NCBI RefSeq assembly: GCF_009847015.1
Contig: NZ_WVEM01000005.1
Coordinates: 124,001-188,000 of the forward strand
DNA from: Sunxiuqinia indica
Lineage (GTDB): Bacteria > Bacteroidota > Bacteroidia > Bacteroidales > Prolixibacteraceae
Length of the DNA stretch: 64,000 nt
Direction: 5' to 3'
Each line of letters starts with the position of its first letter. Position 1 is the stretch's first letter. The position numbers and the translations under genes are program-made. The notes below the pieces were generated by a model. It did no database searches and was not told the origin of the DNA. It worked only from the letters and a program-made list of their open reading frames with translations. Of this stretch, positions 18,854 through 28,841 are shown in pieces.

Positions 18854-19533
18854 AGAAGCATTCGTGTATTCTAGTTGACGACGAACCGCTTTCGCGCGAT
18901 TTGATTGCAGAATACATCGCCGATTGCCCGGAGTTGGAGCTTTTAAATTCCTTTGGCAATGCGATCGATGCACGAAATTTCATCCAACAAAACCCAGTTG
19001 ATTTGATATTTTTGGATATCAATATGCCCCGGCTATCCGGAATTGGACTGATCAAAAGCCTTCCGAATCCTCCAAACATTATTTTTATTACTGCTTATGC
19101 AGAACATGCTGTTGAAGGTTTCGAGTTGGAAGCAATTGACTATATCCTTAAACCGGTGGAGCAGGATCGTTTCTTAAAAGCCGTCAACCGATTTTTGCAA
19201 AAGGCAGGCAAGGAAGAGACAACTGATAACTTCATCGTAGTGAAAGCAGACCGAAAAATATATCGGTTAGATTTGAATGAATTGCTTTATGTTGAAGCCA
19301 TGGGCGATTACATCCGGCTCACTTTAACCACCCAAACACTTACCGTTTACGACCGACTGGCTGCCTTTTTGGAAAAACTTCCTTCAACCGGGTTCTGTCA
19401 AATTCATAAATCATACCTGGTTGCCCTCAAGCACATTCAATATCTTGAAGGCAATCGAATAAAACTTGCTGACACTTTTCTACCCGTGAGCAAACGTTTT
19501 AAAGCAGAGTTGCTTGAACGCCTGAATACTTAA
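18850..19533 (+). CDS. LytTR-family response regulator
   Basis: The 227-residue regulator has a receiver domain (acidic pocket DDE at 10-12, phosphoacceptor Asp56 in FLDINMP, conserved Lys in ILKPV) and a C-terminal LytTR DNA-binding domain (FIVVKADRKIYRLDLNELLYVEAMGDYIRL, then GFCQIHKSYLVALKHI). LytTR domains bind direct repeats upstream of their targets. It is coupled to the LytS-type kinase by a 4-nt overlap. Its stop overlaps that of the convergent aminotransferase gene by 4 nt, leaving no room for a separate terminator. Confidence 0.95.
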   Translation: MKKHSCILVDDEPLSRDLIAEYIADCPELELLNSFGNAIDARNFIQQNPVDLIFLDINMPRLSGIGLIKSLPNPPNIIFITAYAEHAVEGFELEAIDYILKPVEQDRFLKAVNRFLQKAGKEETTDNFIVVKADRKIYRLDLNELLYVEAMGDYIRLTLTTQTLTVYDRLAAFLEKLPSTGFCQIHKSYLVALKHIQYLEGNRIKLADTFLPVSKRFKAELLERLNT

Positions 19534-20993
19534 AGTTCAAACCATTCTGCAACTTCCAGATGGTAATCTTTTTCATCGTTATGACTAAATGTATTCGTGC
19601 GAGGTACCGGCTTGTAATTTTTTGAATAGTCTGAAATATTGGAAATGATGTCTTTCAGTGCCACAATGAACAATTCGACCTCTGCATTAGTCATCGTCGG
19701 ATGAAGCGACCAGCGCACCCATCCCGGCTTTTCTGACATATCGCCATGGTTTATTTTATCGGTGATCGCATCGGATCGCTCTGCTGTTACTTCCAACAAA
19801 AAGTGTCCATAGGTTCCGGCGCAAGCACAACCTCCACGAACCTGGATTCCGTATTTATCGTTTAGCAACTGCACCAGCAGGTTGTAGTGAATACCCTGCA
19901 CATAAAATGAAATTACGCCTAGACGATCGCGCTCTTCATTCGCCAAAATTTTAACGTCAGGAATGCTGTCTAAACCATCAAAAGCAAGAGCCAACAGCTC
20001 CTCTTCGCGCTGCCTGATATTTTCAACACCCATTTGGTCTTTTAACTGAAAACACAAAGCTGTTTTTATTGATTGTAAAAAACCGGGAGTTCCACCATCT
20101 TCCCGAACTTCAATATTATCGACATATTTATATTTCCCCCAAGGGTTAGTCCAATCCACCGTTCCACCGCCCGGATGATCAGGGACGGGATTTCGATACA
20201 TCGACTTATCGAAAACCAACACTCCTGACGAGCCCGGGCCTCCCAAAAACTTGTGGGGCGAAAACAAAACAGCATCCAGTTTCATCATCGCATCTTCCGG
20301 GTGCATGTCAATTGTTTCGTACGGAGCCGAAGCCGCAAAATCAATAAAAGCGACTCCGCCAAACTCATGCATAATTTTAGCCATATCAAAATAAGGTGTC
20401 CGAATTCCTGTAACATTCGAACAAGCTGTAAATGCTCCAATCTTAAACGCGCGGTCTTTATATTCCTCCAGCTTTTTACGAAGATTTTCTGGGCTAACCT
20501 GCAAATTTTCATCCGGCTCAACAATAACTACGTCGGCAATTGTTTCGTACCAGCTTGTGTGGTTCGAATGGTGCTCCATGTGCGTGATAAAAACGACCGG
20601 CTTTTCGGTTTCCTCAATATTTTTACTTCCCGGCACTTTGCCATTTTTCAACCCCAGAATTCGCTGAAATTTATTAATCACCGTTGTCATACCAAATCCT
20701 GCGGTAATGATGACATCATTGGGCCCGGCATTCACATGCTCTTTTATAATTTTGTGCGACAATTGATAAGCCTTCGTCATTAAGGCTCCAGTCTCACTGG
20801 TTTCGGTGTGCGTATTGGCTACAAAGGGGCCAAACTGCTCCAACATTTGTCGTTCTATTGGTCGATACAGGCGTCCGCTGGCAATCCAGTCGGCATACAA
20901 AATTTTCTGCTCACCAAAAGGGCTGGAAAAAGTTTGATCGATACCAATAATGTTTTCACGAAAGGGTTTAAAATATTCTTCGAGTTGGGTCAT
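19530..20993 (-). CDS. Aminotransferase class V (cysteine-desulfurase-like) protein
   Basis: This 487-residue PLP enzyme has the fold of the SufS/CsdA group: THMEHHSNHTSWYE, IDFAASAPYE (cofactor-contacting Asp), and the PLP-binding lysine at about 248 in SPHKFLGGPGSSG. The C-terminal part holds QVRGGCACAGTYGHFLL, with a Cys pair where desulfurases have the catalytic Cys loop. Cysteine desulfurase or a related lyase is therefore plausible, but the long form and the lack of a suf or isc neighbour leave the substrate open. It stands alone and is divergent from htpG. Confidence 0.88.
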   Translation of the reverse strand: MTQLEEYFKPFRENIIGIDQTFSSPFGEQKILYADWIASGRLYRPIERQMLEQFGPFVANTHTETSETGALMTKAYQLSHKIIKEHVNAGPNDVIITAGFGMTTVINKFQRILGLKNGKVPGSKNIEETEKPVVFITHMEHHSNHTSWYETIADVVIVEPDENLQVSPENLRKKLEEYKDRAFKIGAFTACSNVTGIRTPYFDMAKIMHEFGGVAFIDFAASAPYETIDMHPEDAMMKLDAVLFSPHKFLGGPGSSGVLVFDKSMYRNPVPDHPGGGTVDWTNPWGKYKYVDNIEVREDGGTPGFLQSIKTALCFQLKDQMGVENIRQREEELLALAFDGLDSIPDVKILANEERDRLGVISFYVQGIHYNLLVQLLNDKYGIQVRGGCACAGTYGHFLLEVTAERSDAITDKINHGDMSEKPGWVRWSLHPTMTNAEVELFIVALKDIISNISDYSKNYKPVPRTNTFSHNDEKDYHLEVAEWFEL

Positions 20994-21185
20994 CTTGCTT
21001 GAAATTTTACGTCATTCAAAATAACGCAATACAACTGACATAAAAACCGAGATAAGTCAGCTTTTGCGAGTCAAAAAATCAAGCTTTTGCAAACGATCGT
21101 GACAATTCGTCATTTTTCGAGAATGGCACAAGCTTTGAAAAAGAGGAGCCGTAAAATTGATGTTAAACTAAAAAATATAAAAGCG

Positions 21186-23243
21186 ATGCAAAAAGGTAAA
21201 ATTGGCGTTTCCAGTGACAATTTATTCCCCATCATCAAAAAGTTCTTGTATTCTGATCACGATATTTTTCTTCGTGAAATCGTTTCAAACGCGGTAGATG
21301 CAACTCAAAAGCTAAAAACATTGTCCGGGCGTGGAGAAACTTCCGTTTCAACAGAAAATGCGAAAGTCCGCATTTCGTTGGATGAAGACAAAAAGACCAT
21401 TACGATTTCGGATAATGGAATTGGAATGACAGCCGAAGAGATTGAAAAGTATATTAATCAGATTGCTTTTTCGGGAGCCAATGAATTCCTCGAAAAATAT
21501 GAAAGCGATGCCAATGCGATTATCGGACACTTTGGATTAGGTTTCTATTCGTCATTTATGATTTCGGATAAAGTTGAAATTGTAACCAAATCATACAAAG
21601 AAGGTGCGCAAGCTGTAAAATGGGAATGTGACGGAAGTCCGGAGTACAGCATTGAAGATACCGAGCGCGAAGAGGTTGGTACCGATATTATCATGTATGT
21701 CAACGAAGATTCGAAAGAATTTTTAAATAAAGCCCGACTTTCAGAAATTCTGAATAAATACTGTAAATTCTTACCAATTCCAGTTGTTTTTGGAAAAGAA
21801 ACAGAATGGAAAGATGGTAAAGAAGTTGAGACAGAAAACGAAAACCAGATTAACGATCCGAATCCAGCTTGGACAAAAGCTCCGGTTGATTTGAAAGATG
21901 AGGATTATTCGGCTTTCTACCGTAAGCTTTATCCAATGGGCGAAGATCCGTTATTTCACATTCACCTGAATGTTGATTACCCATTCAACCTGACCGGTAT
22001 TTTGTATTTCCCACGCTTGAAAAACAGCATCGAAGTTCAGAAAAATAAAATTCAGCTGTATTCGAACCAGGTTTTTGTAACTGATTCAGTTGAAGGAATT
22101 GTTCCTGAATTTCTGACATTACTGCATGGTGTGATCGACTCGCCGGACATCCCATTGAACGTTTCTCGTTCGTACTTGCAAAGCGATTCAAATGTAAAAA
22201 AAATCAGCAGTCACATTACCAAAAAAGTAGCTGATCGTTTGCACCAACTATTTAAAGATAACCGCGAGGATTTCGAGAAAAAATGGGACGACCTCAAGAT
22301 TTTCATCGAATACGGAATGCTAACTGATGAGAAGTTTGCAGAACGCGCCATGAACTTCTTCCTGTTTAAAAATACCGATGGTAAATACTTTACTTTCGAA
22401 GAATACGAAAAGCTAATTAAGGATAACCAAACAAATAAAGACAACAACCTGGTTTACTTATACACCAGTAATCTGGAAGAACAATACTCGTTTGTGCAAA
22501 CAGCCAAAGATAAAGGCTATGATGTACTTATTCTGGATAATGTTTTGGCAACCCCGCTGCTCAACAAATTGGAGCAACAACATAGCGACAAGCGTTTTGT
22601 GCGTGTTGACTCGGATGTGGTTGAAAACCTGATTCAGAAAGAAGAAGAAAAAGAAGAATTGAGTTGGGAGGAAAAAGAAGAATTGAGCCCGGTATTTCAG
22701 GCGGTTTGCCCTGCGGATAATGGCGTCAATTACATTGTCGATTTTAAAAATTTAGGCGAAGGCGGACAACCAATCGTTATTACGCGTAACGAATTCATGC
22801 GTCGAATGAAAGATATGGGTCAGTTGCAAGGCGGCGGAGGCATGAATATGTACGGCAACCTGCCAGACAGCTTAAATCTTGTTGTAAATACAGCTCATCC
22901 GTTGGTGCAAAAAGTATTGGAATCAAAAGATAAAAAGTTAGGTAAAGCTTTTGAAACGATAAAAGAAGACTTAACTGCCAAGAAACTGGAAAAGGATTCT
23001 TTGGAAAAAGCGAAAGAAGGAAAGAAAGAAGAAGAAGTTCCTGCCGCCGACAAAGAAAAGCTGGATGATTTGCAAAAAGCAATTGCAGAATTAGAACAAC
23101 AAAAACGCGAAAAACTTAGTGACTTTGGCAAGAAAAATAAATTTACCAAGCAAATGGTTGATTTAGCCTTATTGGCAAATGGCATGCTGAAAGGGGAAGC
23201 GCTTGATAAATTTGTACGTCGCAGTGTCGAGTTGATCAAGTAA
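21186..23243 (+). CDS. htpG: Chaperone HtpG (bacterial Hsp90)
   Basis: The 685-residue Hsp90 homologue has the N-terminal ATPase motifs (LREIVSNAVDA, DNGIGMT, GHFGLGFYSSFM), the middle domain (YFPRLKNSIEVQKNKIQLYSNQVFV) and a Lys/Glu-rich C-terminal stretch before the dimerisation end. I chose the ATG at 21186 (MQKGKIGVSSDN) because it matches the usual HtpG start; the frame is open 33 codons further upstream with poor coding character. HtpG is a cytosolic stress chaperone. A terminator follows at 23267-23308. Confidence 0.97.
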   Translation: MQKGKIGVSSDNLFPIIKKFLYSDHDIFLREIVSNAVDATQKLKTLSGRGETSVSTENAKVRISLDEDKKTITISDNGIGMTAEEIEKYINQIAFSGANEFLEKYESDANAIIGHFGLGFYSSFMISDKVEIVTKSYKEGAQAVKWECDGSPEYSIEDTEREEVGTDIIMYVNEDSKEFLNKARLSEILNKYCKFLPIPVVFGKETEWKDGKEVETENENQINDPNPAWTKAPVDLKDEDYSAFYRKLYPMGEDPLFHIHLNVDYPFNLTGILYFPRLKNSIEVQKNKIQLYSNQVFVTDSVEGIVPEFLTLLHGVIDSPDIPLNVSRSYLQSDSNVKKISSHITKKVADRLHQLFKDNREDFEKKWDDLKIFIEYGMLTDEKFAERAMNFFLFKNTDGKYFTFEEYEKLIKDNQTNKDNNLVYLYTSNLEEQYSFVQTAKDKGYDVLILDNVLATPLLNKLEQQHSDKRFVRVDSDVVENLIQKEEEKEELSWEEKEELSPVFQAVCPADNGVNYIVDFKNLGEGGQPIVITRNEFMRRMKDMGQLQGGGGMNMYGNLPDSLNLVVNTAHPLVQKVLESKDKKLGKAFETIKEDLTAKKLEKDSLEKAKEGKKEEEVPAADKEKLDDLQKAIAELEQQKREKLSDFGKKNKFTKQMVDLALLANGMLKGEALDKFVRRSVELIK

Positions 23244-23266
23244 AAATAACATATCGTTTAACAGAC

Positions 23267-23308
23267 TAAAAAAAGAGCGATAGGGCGCAAGCCATTTCGC
23301 TCTTTTTT
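23267..23308 (+). terminator. htpG terminator
   Basis: A stem built from AAAAAAGAGCGA and TTTCGCTCTTTTTT with an inner GC pair ends in a T-tract, 24 bp after the htpG stop. Confidence 0.85.
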
Positions 23309-23536
23309 CAAATCTATAAACGCGTAAATATTTATTTTTTCCAACATACAATTAATATTCAAATGTAGGATTGATGCATCTTTAAATGAAAAAATCATTT
23401 TTAATTAATACGTTACCCAACATTTTTATATTATTTTAGCTTAAAATTAAACAGACAGTTATCAGATTTGCATTTGTGAGACAGATAACAAGCTAACTTT
23501 CAACAAACAAATAAATTACAATTAAAAACCATAAGT

Positions 23537-24367
23537 ATGAGAAGAACACAAACACTTAAATTCGTTTCTCTGGCTGTCGTATTAGCTCTGTTTGCTGGTA
23601 CTTTCGGTGCATGCACAGGCGGCAAAAAAGAAAAAAAGACCGAGCCAAAAATTGTTGAGGAAACGATAAAAGAAGAAATCGAAGACTACTCTTACCCCAT
23701 ATCATCAGCATTCGAAGTAACTCAAATGTTGAACGAAATTGAAGCAAGCTACATTGTTGGAATCACCAATGATCCTGAAAAAGCGTCAGAATATTTCTCA
23801 GAAAAAGACCGTGCTGTAAATCTGGGAATCTACACGTCAGATTTGGCTTATGCAACAACTTACAACCAGAAAACCGATGTGCAGGATTACTTTAAGGCAG
23901 CAGAAAAACTGGTGCGCGAACTAGATATGACTGAAGCGTTTGAAGAAAATCTTCCTGACCAAATTGAAGCAAATCTGGACAACAACGAGGAATTGGTGAA
24001 TATTATCACCAATATGTTCCAAAATGCTTACACTTTTTTAAACGAGCAAGGACGCCCGGAAGTGTCCTATTTGGTGCTTTCAGGAACAGTTTTCGAAGGA
24101 TTATATTTGACAACTCATATCTCTGAAAATACGTTTCAAAACCCGAAAATCATTGAAGCAATTCTTTTTCAAAAAGAACCATTGATAAAACTCGAAAAAA
24201 TGATGGAGCCCTACAAAGATTCAGAGATTTTGAGCGATGTATACGCTGACATAGTCGCTATCAATGACATTTATGCGTTGGAAGAGGGTACTACTGCAAT
24301 GACTGAGGAACAAGTGACTAAGTTGACGGATTTATTAACTTCTGTAAGAAATAAATTCACAAAATAA
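23537..24367 (+). CDS. Lipoprotein of unknown function
   Basis: The 276-residue product has a signal peptide ending in a Cys (LALFAGTFGAC, about residue 26), then a Lys/Glu-rich linker, then an all-helical domain (PISSAFEVTQMLNEIEASYIVGITNDP, LGIYTSDLAYATTYNQKTDVQDYFKAAEKLV). Proteins of this look are frequent in Bacteroidota, but I know no function for them. It lies 92 bp upstream of the large ABC transporter gene, separated by a strong terminator, so the two may be coregulated but not simply cotranscribed. Confidence 0.85.
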   Translation: MRRTQTLKFVSLAVVLALFAGTFGACTGGKKEKKTEPKIVEETIKEEIEDYSYPISSAFEVTQMLNEIEASYIVGITNDPEKASEYFSEKDRAVNLGIYTSDLAYATTYNQKTDVQDYFKAAEKLVRELDMTEAFEENLPDQIEANLDNNEELVNIITNMFQNAYTFLNEQGRPEVSYLVLSGTVFEGLYLTTHISENTFQNPKIIEAILFQKEPLIKLEKMMEPYKDSEILSDVYADIVAINDIYALEEGTTAMTEEQVTKLTDLLTSVRNKFTK

Positions 24368-24389
24368 GACCAAGTCAGCTCTAAAATAC

Positions 24390-24444
24390 AAAACGGGTTT
24401 TTGTTGTTCCACCAAATGCTAGGAATACAAAAATCCGTTTTTTC
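24390..24444 (+). terminator. Terminator between the lipoprotein and ABC transporter genes
   Basis: A long stem of about 20 bp (24388-24410 with 24421-24441, with one bulge) has an 11-nt loop and ends in TTTTTTC. It lies directly in front of the ABC transporter start at 24460. Confidence 0.8.
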
Positions 24445-24459
24445 TTAAATTTCAGACTT

Positions 24460-27400
24460 ATGTATGAAGGTATCATAGAAACGCTGATCAGGCTGTTTGC
24501 AATTATAACAGACTACCAGGATGAAGAATCAAGATCGATTTCTTCAGAACTGGTGCGGTCGTTTCTCAATGAAAACTTCAACCGCGAATTGGTTGAGTTA
24601 TATCATCAACATTACGTTGAATCAGTTGAATACTATCACATCAGCAACCGTGATATTTTATATGAAGAAAACGGTAAAGGTGAAAAATTCATCAATAAGT
24701 CTTACCTCAGTCAAATTTGTGAAGATATTGTAACTCAATTTGATTTGAGTACCCGCTTTATGATTGTCGCCCAACTGTTGAATTTCATCAATCAAGATGG
24801 AGATTTTAAGTTGGACGATCTGAAAACGGTTAATCTTGTGGCTCGAGGGTTAAAAATTAATTCGAAAGAATATGATAACCTTTATCGGTTTCATTTATTT
24901 TCAATAACTAAGGTAAGAGATAAAACATGCCTCTTTGTGGTTAATGGGAATGAGACCTATCATGATAAAGAGATTAAACACCTATATCGGGAGAATCAAC
25001 AAGTAGAACTCGAACTGATACGCATTGGAAGTATAAATACTCTTTTCTTTAAATATTGGGGGCCACGTAACATGTACCTGAATGGGCACCGACTTACTCA
25101 AAATCGGCTGTATGTTTTTCCTCCCGGGTCAATATTGAAGACCTCCAGGATCATTCCGATCTACTATAGTAGTGTTATGACACGCTTTATTCAGGAAAAG
25201 GGGAAACCGCGCATTGTTCTCAATGTCGAAAATACCGAGTATCGCTTCTCCAAGAAAAACTATGGACTTCATCCCTTAAGCTTTCAGGAACGATCGGGTG
25301 ATCTTGTTGGCATACTGGGAGGTAGCGGTGTTGGGAAAACCACCTTGCTGAATGTGTTGAACGGCAAACTAAAGCCCAACAATGGAACCATTTCGTTAAA
25401 CGGTTTCGATCTGCATGATCCGGAAAACAAAGAATTACTAAAAGGAGTTGTTGGTTACGTTCCGCAGGACGACCTGTTGCTTGAAGAACTAACCGTATAC
25501 AAAAACCTGGAATTCAATGCACGTTTTTGTTTCGGCGATCTGAATGACGAAGAAATTGAGGAAAAAATAGACCAGGCTCTTCAAGATTTTGATTTGGTTG
25601 AAGCGCGAGACCTAGTGGTGGGAAGCCCGCTGAAAAAGATCTTGAGTGGAGGACAACGAAAGCGATTAAACATTGCGCTTGAGCTCATGCGCGAGCCTTC
25701 TATTCTGTTTGTTGATGAACCGACCTCGGGACTTTCATCAGCTGATTCGGAAAAAGTAATGCATCTCCTAAAAAGACAGTGTTTAAAAGGAAAACTGGTC
25801 TTTGCAAACATCCATCAACCTTCGAGCGATATCTACAAATTGTTCGACCGCATGATTGTTATGGACAAAGGCGGTCGGGTTGTCTTTTTTGGGAACCCGA
25901 TGGATGCCATTACCTATTTTAAAAATCAGGCCAATTATATTAATCCCGATGAAAGCGAGTGTCTAAGCTGTGGAAATGTAAAGACTGAGCAACCACTTCA
26001 GATTATTGAAGCCCGAATGGTAAATCCGTTTGGGAAAAGCATTCGCCGTCGGAAAATATCACCAGAAGACTGGTACGAGCGTTACAAAAAGAACGTCGAA
26101 CCCAGAGTACTCGATTTCATGAAAACAAATCCGGCAGAGAAGGAAGTTTTCCCAAAAATTCTTTTTAAAATACCGGATTGGTTCAACCAACTAAAATTAT
26201 TCATCAAACGAGATTTCGCAACGAAAAAGTCGAACAAACAATACCTGGCAATCGCCTTGCTTGAGGCACCATTGCTTGCGATTATTTTGGGCTTTTTTTC
26301 CAAATATTCTGACGAAGGAAAATATTGGCTGGCCAACAACGACAACTTACCGGCATTTCTGTTTATGAGTGTCGTTGTGGCTCTGTTTATTGGACTAAGT
26401 ATTAGTGCCGAAGAAATTTTCAAAGATCGTAAAATTCTAAAGCGCGAAGAGTTCCTGAATTTGAGCCGGGGGGCTTATATTTCATCCAAAATATTAATCT
26501 TATTTTTAATCTCGGCTGTTCAAATATTTTCGTTTGTACTAATCAGTCATTTCATGCTTGAAATACCGGGACTCACATTCTCCACCTGGGCAATTCTATT
26601 TTCTACTGCTTGCTTCGCAAACCTGTTGGGGCTAAACCTTTCGGCAGGACTAAACTCAGCAGTCGCCATTTATGTTCTGATTCCCTTAATCCTCGTTCCT
26701 CAGCTTTTGCTTAGTGGTGTAATCATTGATTTTAATAAAATGCACCCCTCGCTTAGCAGCTACAACCGCACGCCTTTAATTGGCGATCTCATGAGTTCGC
26801 GTTGGGCTTACGAAGCACTAGCTGTAGATCAATATAAAAACAATGCCTACCGGAAGATTCTTTTTGATGAAGAACAAAAGAAAAACGACCTCGGATTTAA
26901 AGCGTTCTATTGGATTCCTGAGGTTGACAAATACTTAAACTCTTACATCATTTTTGAGGATAAAAACGAGAATGAAAATGCAGAAACACTGATCCCTGTT
27001 TTGAAAAACTCATTTACTGATCTTTTTAAAGAAAACGGGCATTTTAACGACTCCATTCAATCGGCGTTTGAGTTTATTGGCACACCTGACTTCAATGCTC
27101 GTTGGGGTGATGTATTGACGCAATACCTGCAAAAATCGCAGCATGAATACAAAGTAGCTTATCAGGAAGTCTCGAGCGAACTTGAAGCAAAATACAATAG
27201 TTTGCTTTCGGGCTTTAACGGGAAAGACGAGCGATTGATTGAATTTAGAGATCGATACACCAATAAAAAAATGGAGATTTTGGTGCGTGACAAATACAGC
27301 TTACATAAAACATACTTACACGAAAACAGGATTTACCAGGGCGATGAGCCAATTTACCGAAAGCCGGCTCAAAACAATGGAATTGCACACTTTTATGCTT

Positions 27401-27627
27401 CGTACAAGCTTCTTGGTGACAGGAAAATAGATACGATCCTGTTCAACATTGGCGTGTTATGGTTATTCACGTTTTTGTTGATGGTTTCTCTTTACTTTGA
27501 TTTATTGCACAAAGGATTAACCTATGTTGAGAATTGGAGGTTAGCTCGTCAGGCAAGATTAAGAGACAACATCTTCTACAATCCAATGGCATTTATGAAA
27601 GGCGATTCGAAGAAAAAGGAGAAATAA
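24460..27627 (+). CDS. Large ABCG-like transporter with a fused ATPase and membrane domain
   Basis: This 1055-residue protein has a unique N-terminal region of about 250 residues, then an ABC ATPase (Walker A GGSGVGKTT at about 288, signature LSGGQRKR at about 395, Walker B ILFVDEPTSGLSSAD). An ABC-2-type membrane domain follows, with helices from about 600 to 770 and a last helix near 1000. The order ATPase then membrane domain is that of ABCG half-transporters. The segment MYLNGHRLTQNRLYVFPPGSIL before the ATPase looks like an FHA-type or similar beta-domain. A soluble loop of about 220 residues sits between the last helices. The substrate is unknown; exporter activity is inferred. Confidence 0.88.
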   Translation: MYEGIIETLIRLFAIITDYQDEESRSISSELVRSFLNENFNRELVELYHQHYVESVEYYHISNRDILYEENGKGEKFINKSYLSQICEDIVTQFDLSTRFMIVAQLLNFINQDGDFKLDDLKTVNLVARGLKINSKEYDNLYRFHLFSITKVRDKTCLFVVNGNETYHDKEIKHLYRENQQVELELIRIGSINTLFFKYWGPRNMYLNGHRLTQNRLYVFPPGSILKTSRIIPIYYSSVMTRFIQEKGKPRIVLNVENTEYRFSKKNYGLHPLSFQERSGDLVGILGGSGVGKTTLLNVLNGKLKPNNGTISLNGFDLHDPENKELLKGVVGYVPQDDLLLEELTVYKNLEFNARFCFGDLNDEEIEEKIDQALQDFDLVEARDLVVGSPLKKILSGGQRKRLNIALELMREPSILFVDEPTSGLSSADSEKVMHLLKRQCLKGKLVFANIHQPSSDIYKLFDRMIVMDKGGRVVFFGNPMDAITYFKNQANYINPDESECLSCGNVKTEQPLQIIEARMVNPFGKSIRRRKISPEDWYERYKKNVEPRVLDFMKTNPAEKEVFPKILFKIPDWFNQLKLFIKRDFATKKSNKQYLAIALLEAPLLAIILGFFSKYSDEGKYWLANNDNLPAFLFMSVVVALFIGLSISAEEIFKDRKILKREEFLNLSRGAYISSKILILFLISAVQIFSFVLISHFMLEIPGLTFSTWAILFSTACFANLLGLNLSAGLNSAVAIYVLIPLILVPQLLLSGVIIDFNKMHPSLSSYNRTPLIGDLMSSRWAYEALAVDQYKNNAYRKILFDEEQKKNDLGFKAFYWIPEVDKYLNSYIIFEDKNENENAETLIPVLKNSFTDLFKENGHFNDSIQSAFEFIGTPDFNARWGDVLTQYLQKSQHEYKVAYQEVSSELEAKYNSLLSGFNGKDERLIEFRDRYTNKKMEILVRDKYSLHKTYLHENRIYQGDEPIYRKPAQNNGIAHFYASYKLLGDRKIDTILFNIGVLWLFTFLLMVSLYFDLLHKGLTYVENWRLARQARLRDNIFYNPMAFMKGDSKKKEK

Positions 27628-27632
27628 AATCC

Positions 27633-28760
27633 TTAGTTTTCGTGATATTCATTTTTCCACCATCGTTTCGTCGAAAAGGGCGAATTTAAGTTGAAAACCT
27701 GCCCTATTCGTGGCGTAACAATTTCAGTATTTTCGTTATCCCGGGCAGCCAGTAAGCGATCAACCGGCTCTGTCCAGGGATGAATACTCAATTTGTATTT
27801 CCCCCAGTGAATAGGTAGCAGCGCCTTTGCTTTTAAGTTGGCTGAAGCTTTAAACGTCTCTTCAGGCATCATGTGGATAAATGGCCAATATTGACTGTAT
27901 TGTCCGCATTCAAGCATAGCTATATCAAAAGGGCCATACTTCTCTCCTATTTCCTCAAATCCGCGATAGTAGCCGGAATCAGCCCCAAAAAACAGCTTCG
28001 CTTTTGAACCTGCAATAACCCATGAAGCCCACAAGGTTGAAAAACGATCTGTCAATCCTCGTCCCGAAAAATGCCTCGCCGGTGTTGCTGTCAATCGAAT
28101 TTCATTGGTAAACTGGTATTCTTCCCACCAATCCAGTTCCGTTATCCGGTCAGGTGAAATTCCCCAATATTCTAGATGTGCACCAACTCCTAAAGCAGTT
28201 ACAAATTCAACACCAGTATTCTTTAAACTCTTAATTGTTTGATAATCCAAATGATCGTAATGATCGTGGGAGATCATTACCAAGTCTATTTCCGGAAGAC
28301 TTTCCAATGAATAATTTTCGGAATACGGAAAGGCTTTAGTCCCAATAAATGAGAATGGCGAAACCCGTTGACTAAATACGGGATCAGTTAAGATCACTTT
28401 ACCATCCACTTCAATTAAAAGAGAGGAATGTCCGAGCCAACAAATGTTGACACTATTTTTGGAACGATGAAATTTTGATTGATCAATGGGTTCAACCTGT
28501 ATTTCCTCTTTAGGAGTTCGATCATCTTTTGTTGAAAGAAATTCCTTGATCAACTTGAAATATGGAACGTCGTCAATCTGAACATTTGTCGCTACTGGAT
28601 TTTGAAATTTCCCGCCGACATAATTCGGAGAGTTCTTTATACGAGCCAATCGCTCTCCGTCCGGTGTTCTGCCAAAGGCCGGGTTATACCTAATTACCAG
28701 ATAGACAACAACAAGAATTATAAATACAATAAGAACAAGTACCATCATTGTTTTCTTCAT
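27633..28760 (-). CDS. Membrane-anchored metallo-beta-lactamase-fold hydrolase (NAPE-PLD/UlaG-like)
   Basis: The 375-residue protein has an N-terminal membrane anchor (MMVLVLIVFIILVVVYLVI) followed by a metallo-hydrolase domain with the zinc motif SHDHYDHLD, plus ICWLGHSSLLIEVDGKVILTDPVF, TATPARHFSGRG and LFFGADSGYY with further ligands. This is the pattern of the UlaG-like and NAPE-phospholipase-D-like MBL proteins in bacteria. I chose the ATG at 28760; an in-frame ATG at 28790 would add ten residues. The substrate cannot be deduced. It converges with the ABC transporter gene, stop codons 5 bp apart. Confidence 0.85.
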   Translation of the reverse strand: MKKTMMVLVLIVFIILVVVYLVIRYNPAFGRTPDGERLARIKNSPNYVGGKFQNPVATNVQIDDVPYFKLIKEFLSTKDDRTPKEEIQVEPIDQSKFHRSKNSVNICWLGHSSLLIEVDGKVILTDPVFSQRVSPFSFIGTKAFPYSENYSLESLPEIDLVMISHDHYDHLDYQTIKSLKNTGVEFVTALGVGAHLEYWGISPDRITELDWWEEYQFTNEIRLTATPARHFSGRGLTDRFSTLWASWVIAGSKAKLFFGADSGYYRGFEEIGEKYGPFDIAMLECGQYSQYWPFIHMMPEETFKASANLKAKALLPIHWGKYKLSIHPWTEPVDRLLAARDNENTEIVTPRIGQVFNLNSPFSTKRWWKNEYHEN

Positions 28761-28804
28761 ATTGATTGGTAAAACAATAATGGGGTACAAAAGTTTCAGG
28801 GCAT

Positions 28805-28830
28805 AAAAAAACCGCCTCGTGGGGCGGTTT
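28805..28830 (-). terminator. rpoD terminator
   Basis: An 8-bp GC-rich stem (AAACCGCC at 28809-28816 with its complement at 28823-28830) is followed on the minus strand by a run of Ts. It lies 12 bp after the rpoD stop. Confidence 0.85.
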
Positions 28831-28841
28831 AAAAGAATTTC

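Noticed and set aside
21087-21185. Upstream extension of htpG
   Set aside because: The extra 33 residues are Lys/Arg-rich, absent from the usual HtpG start, and the ATG at 21186 matches the family.
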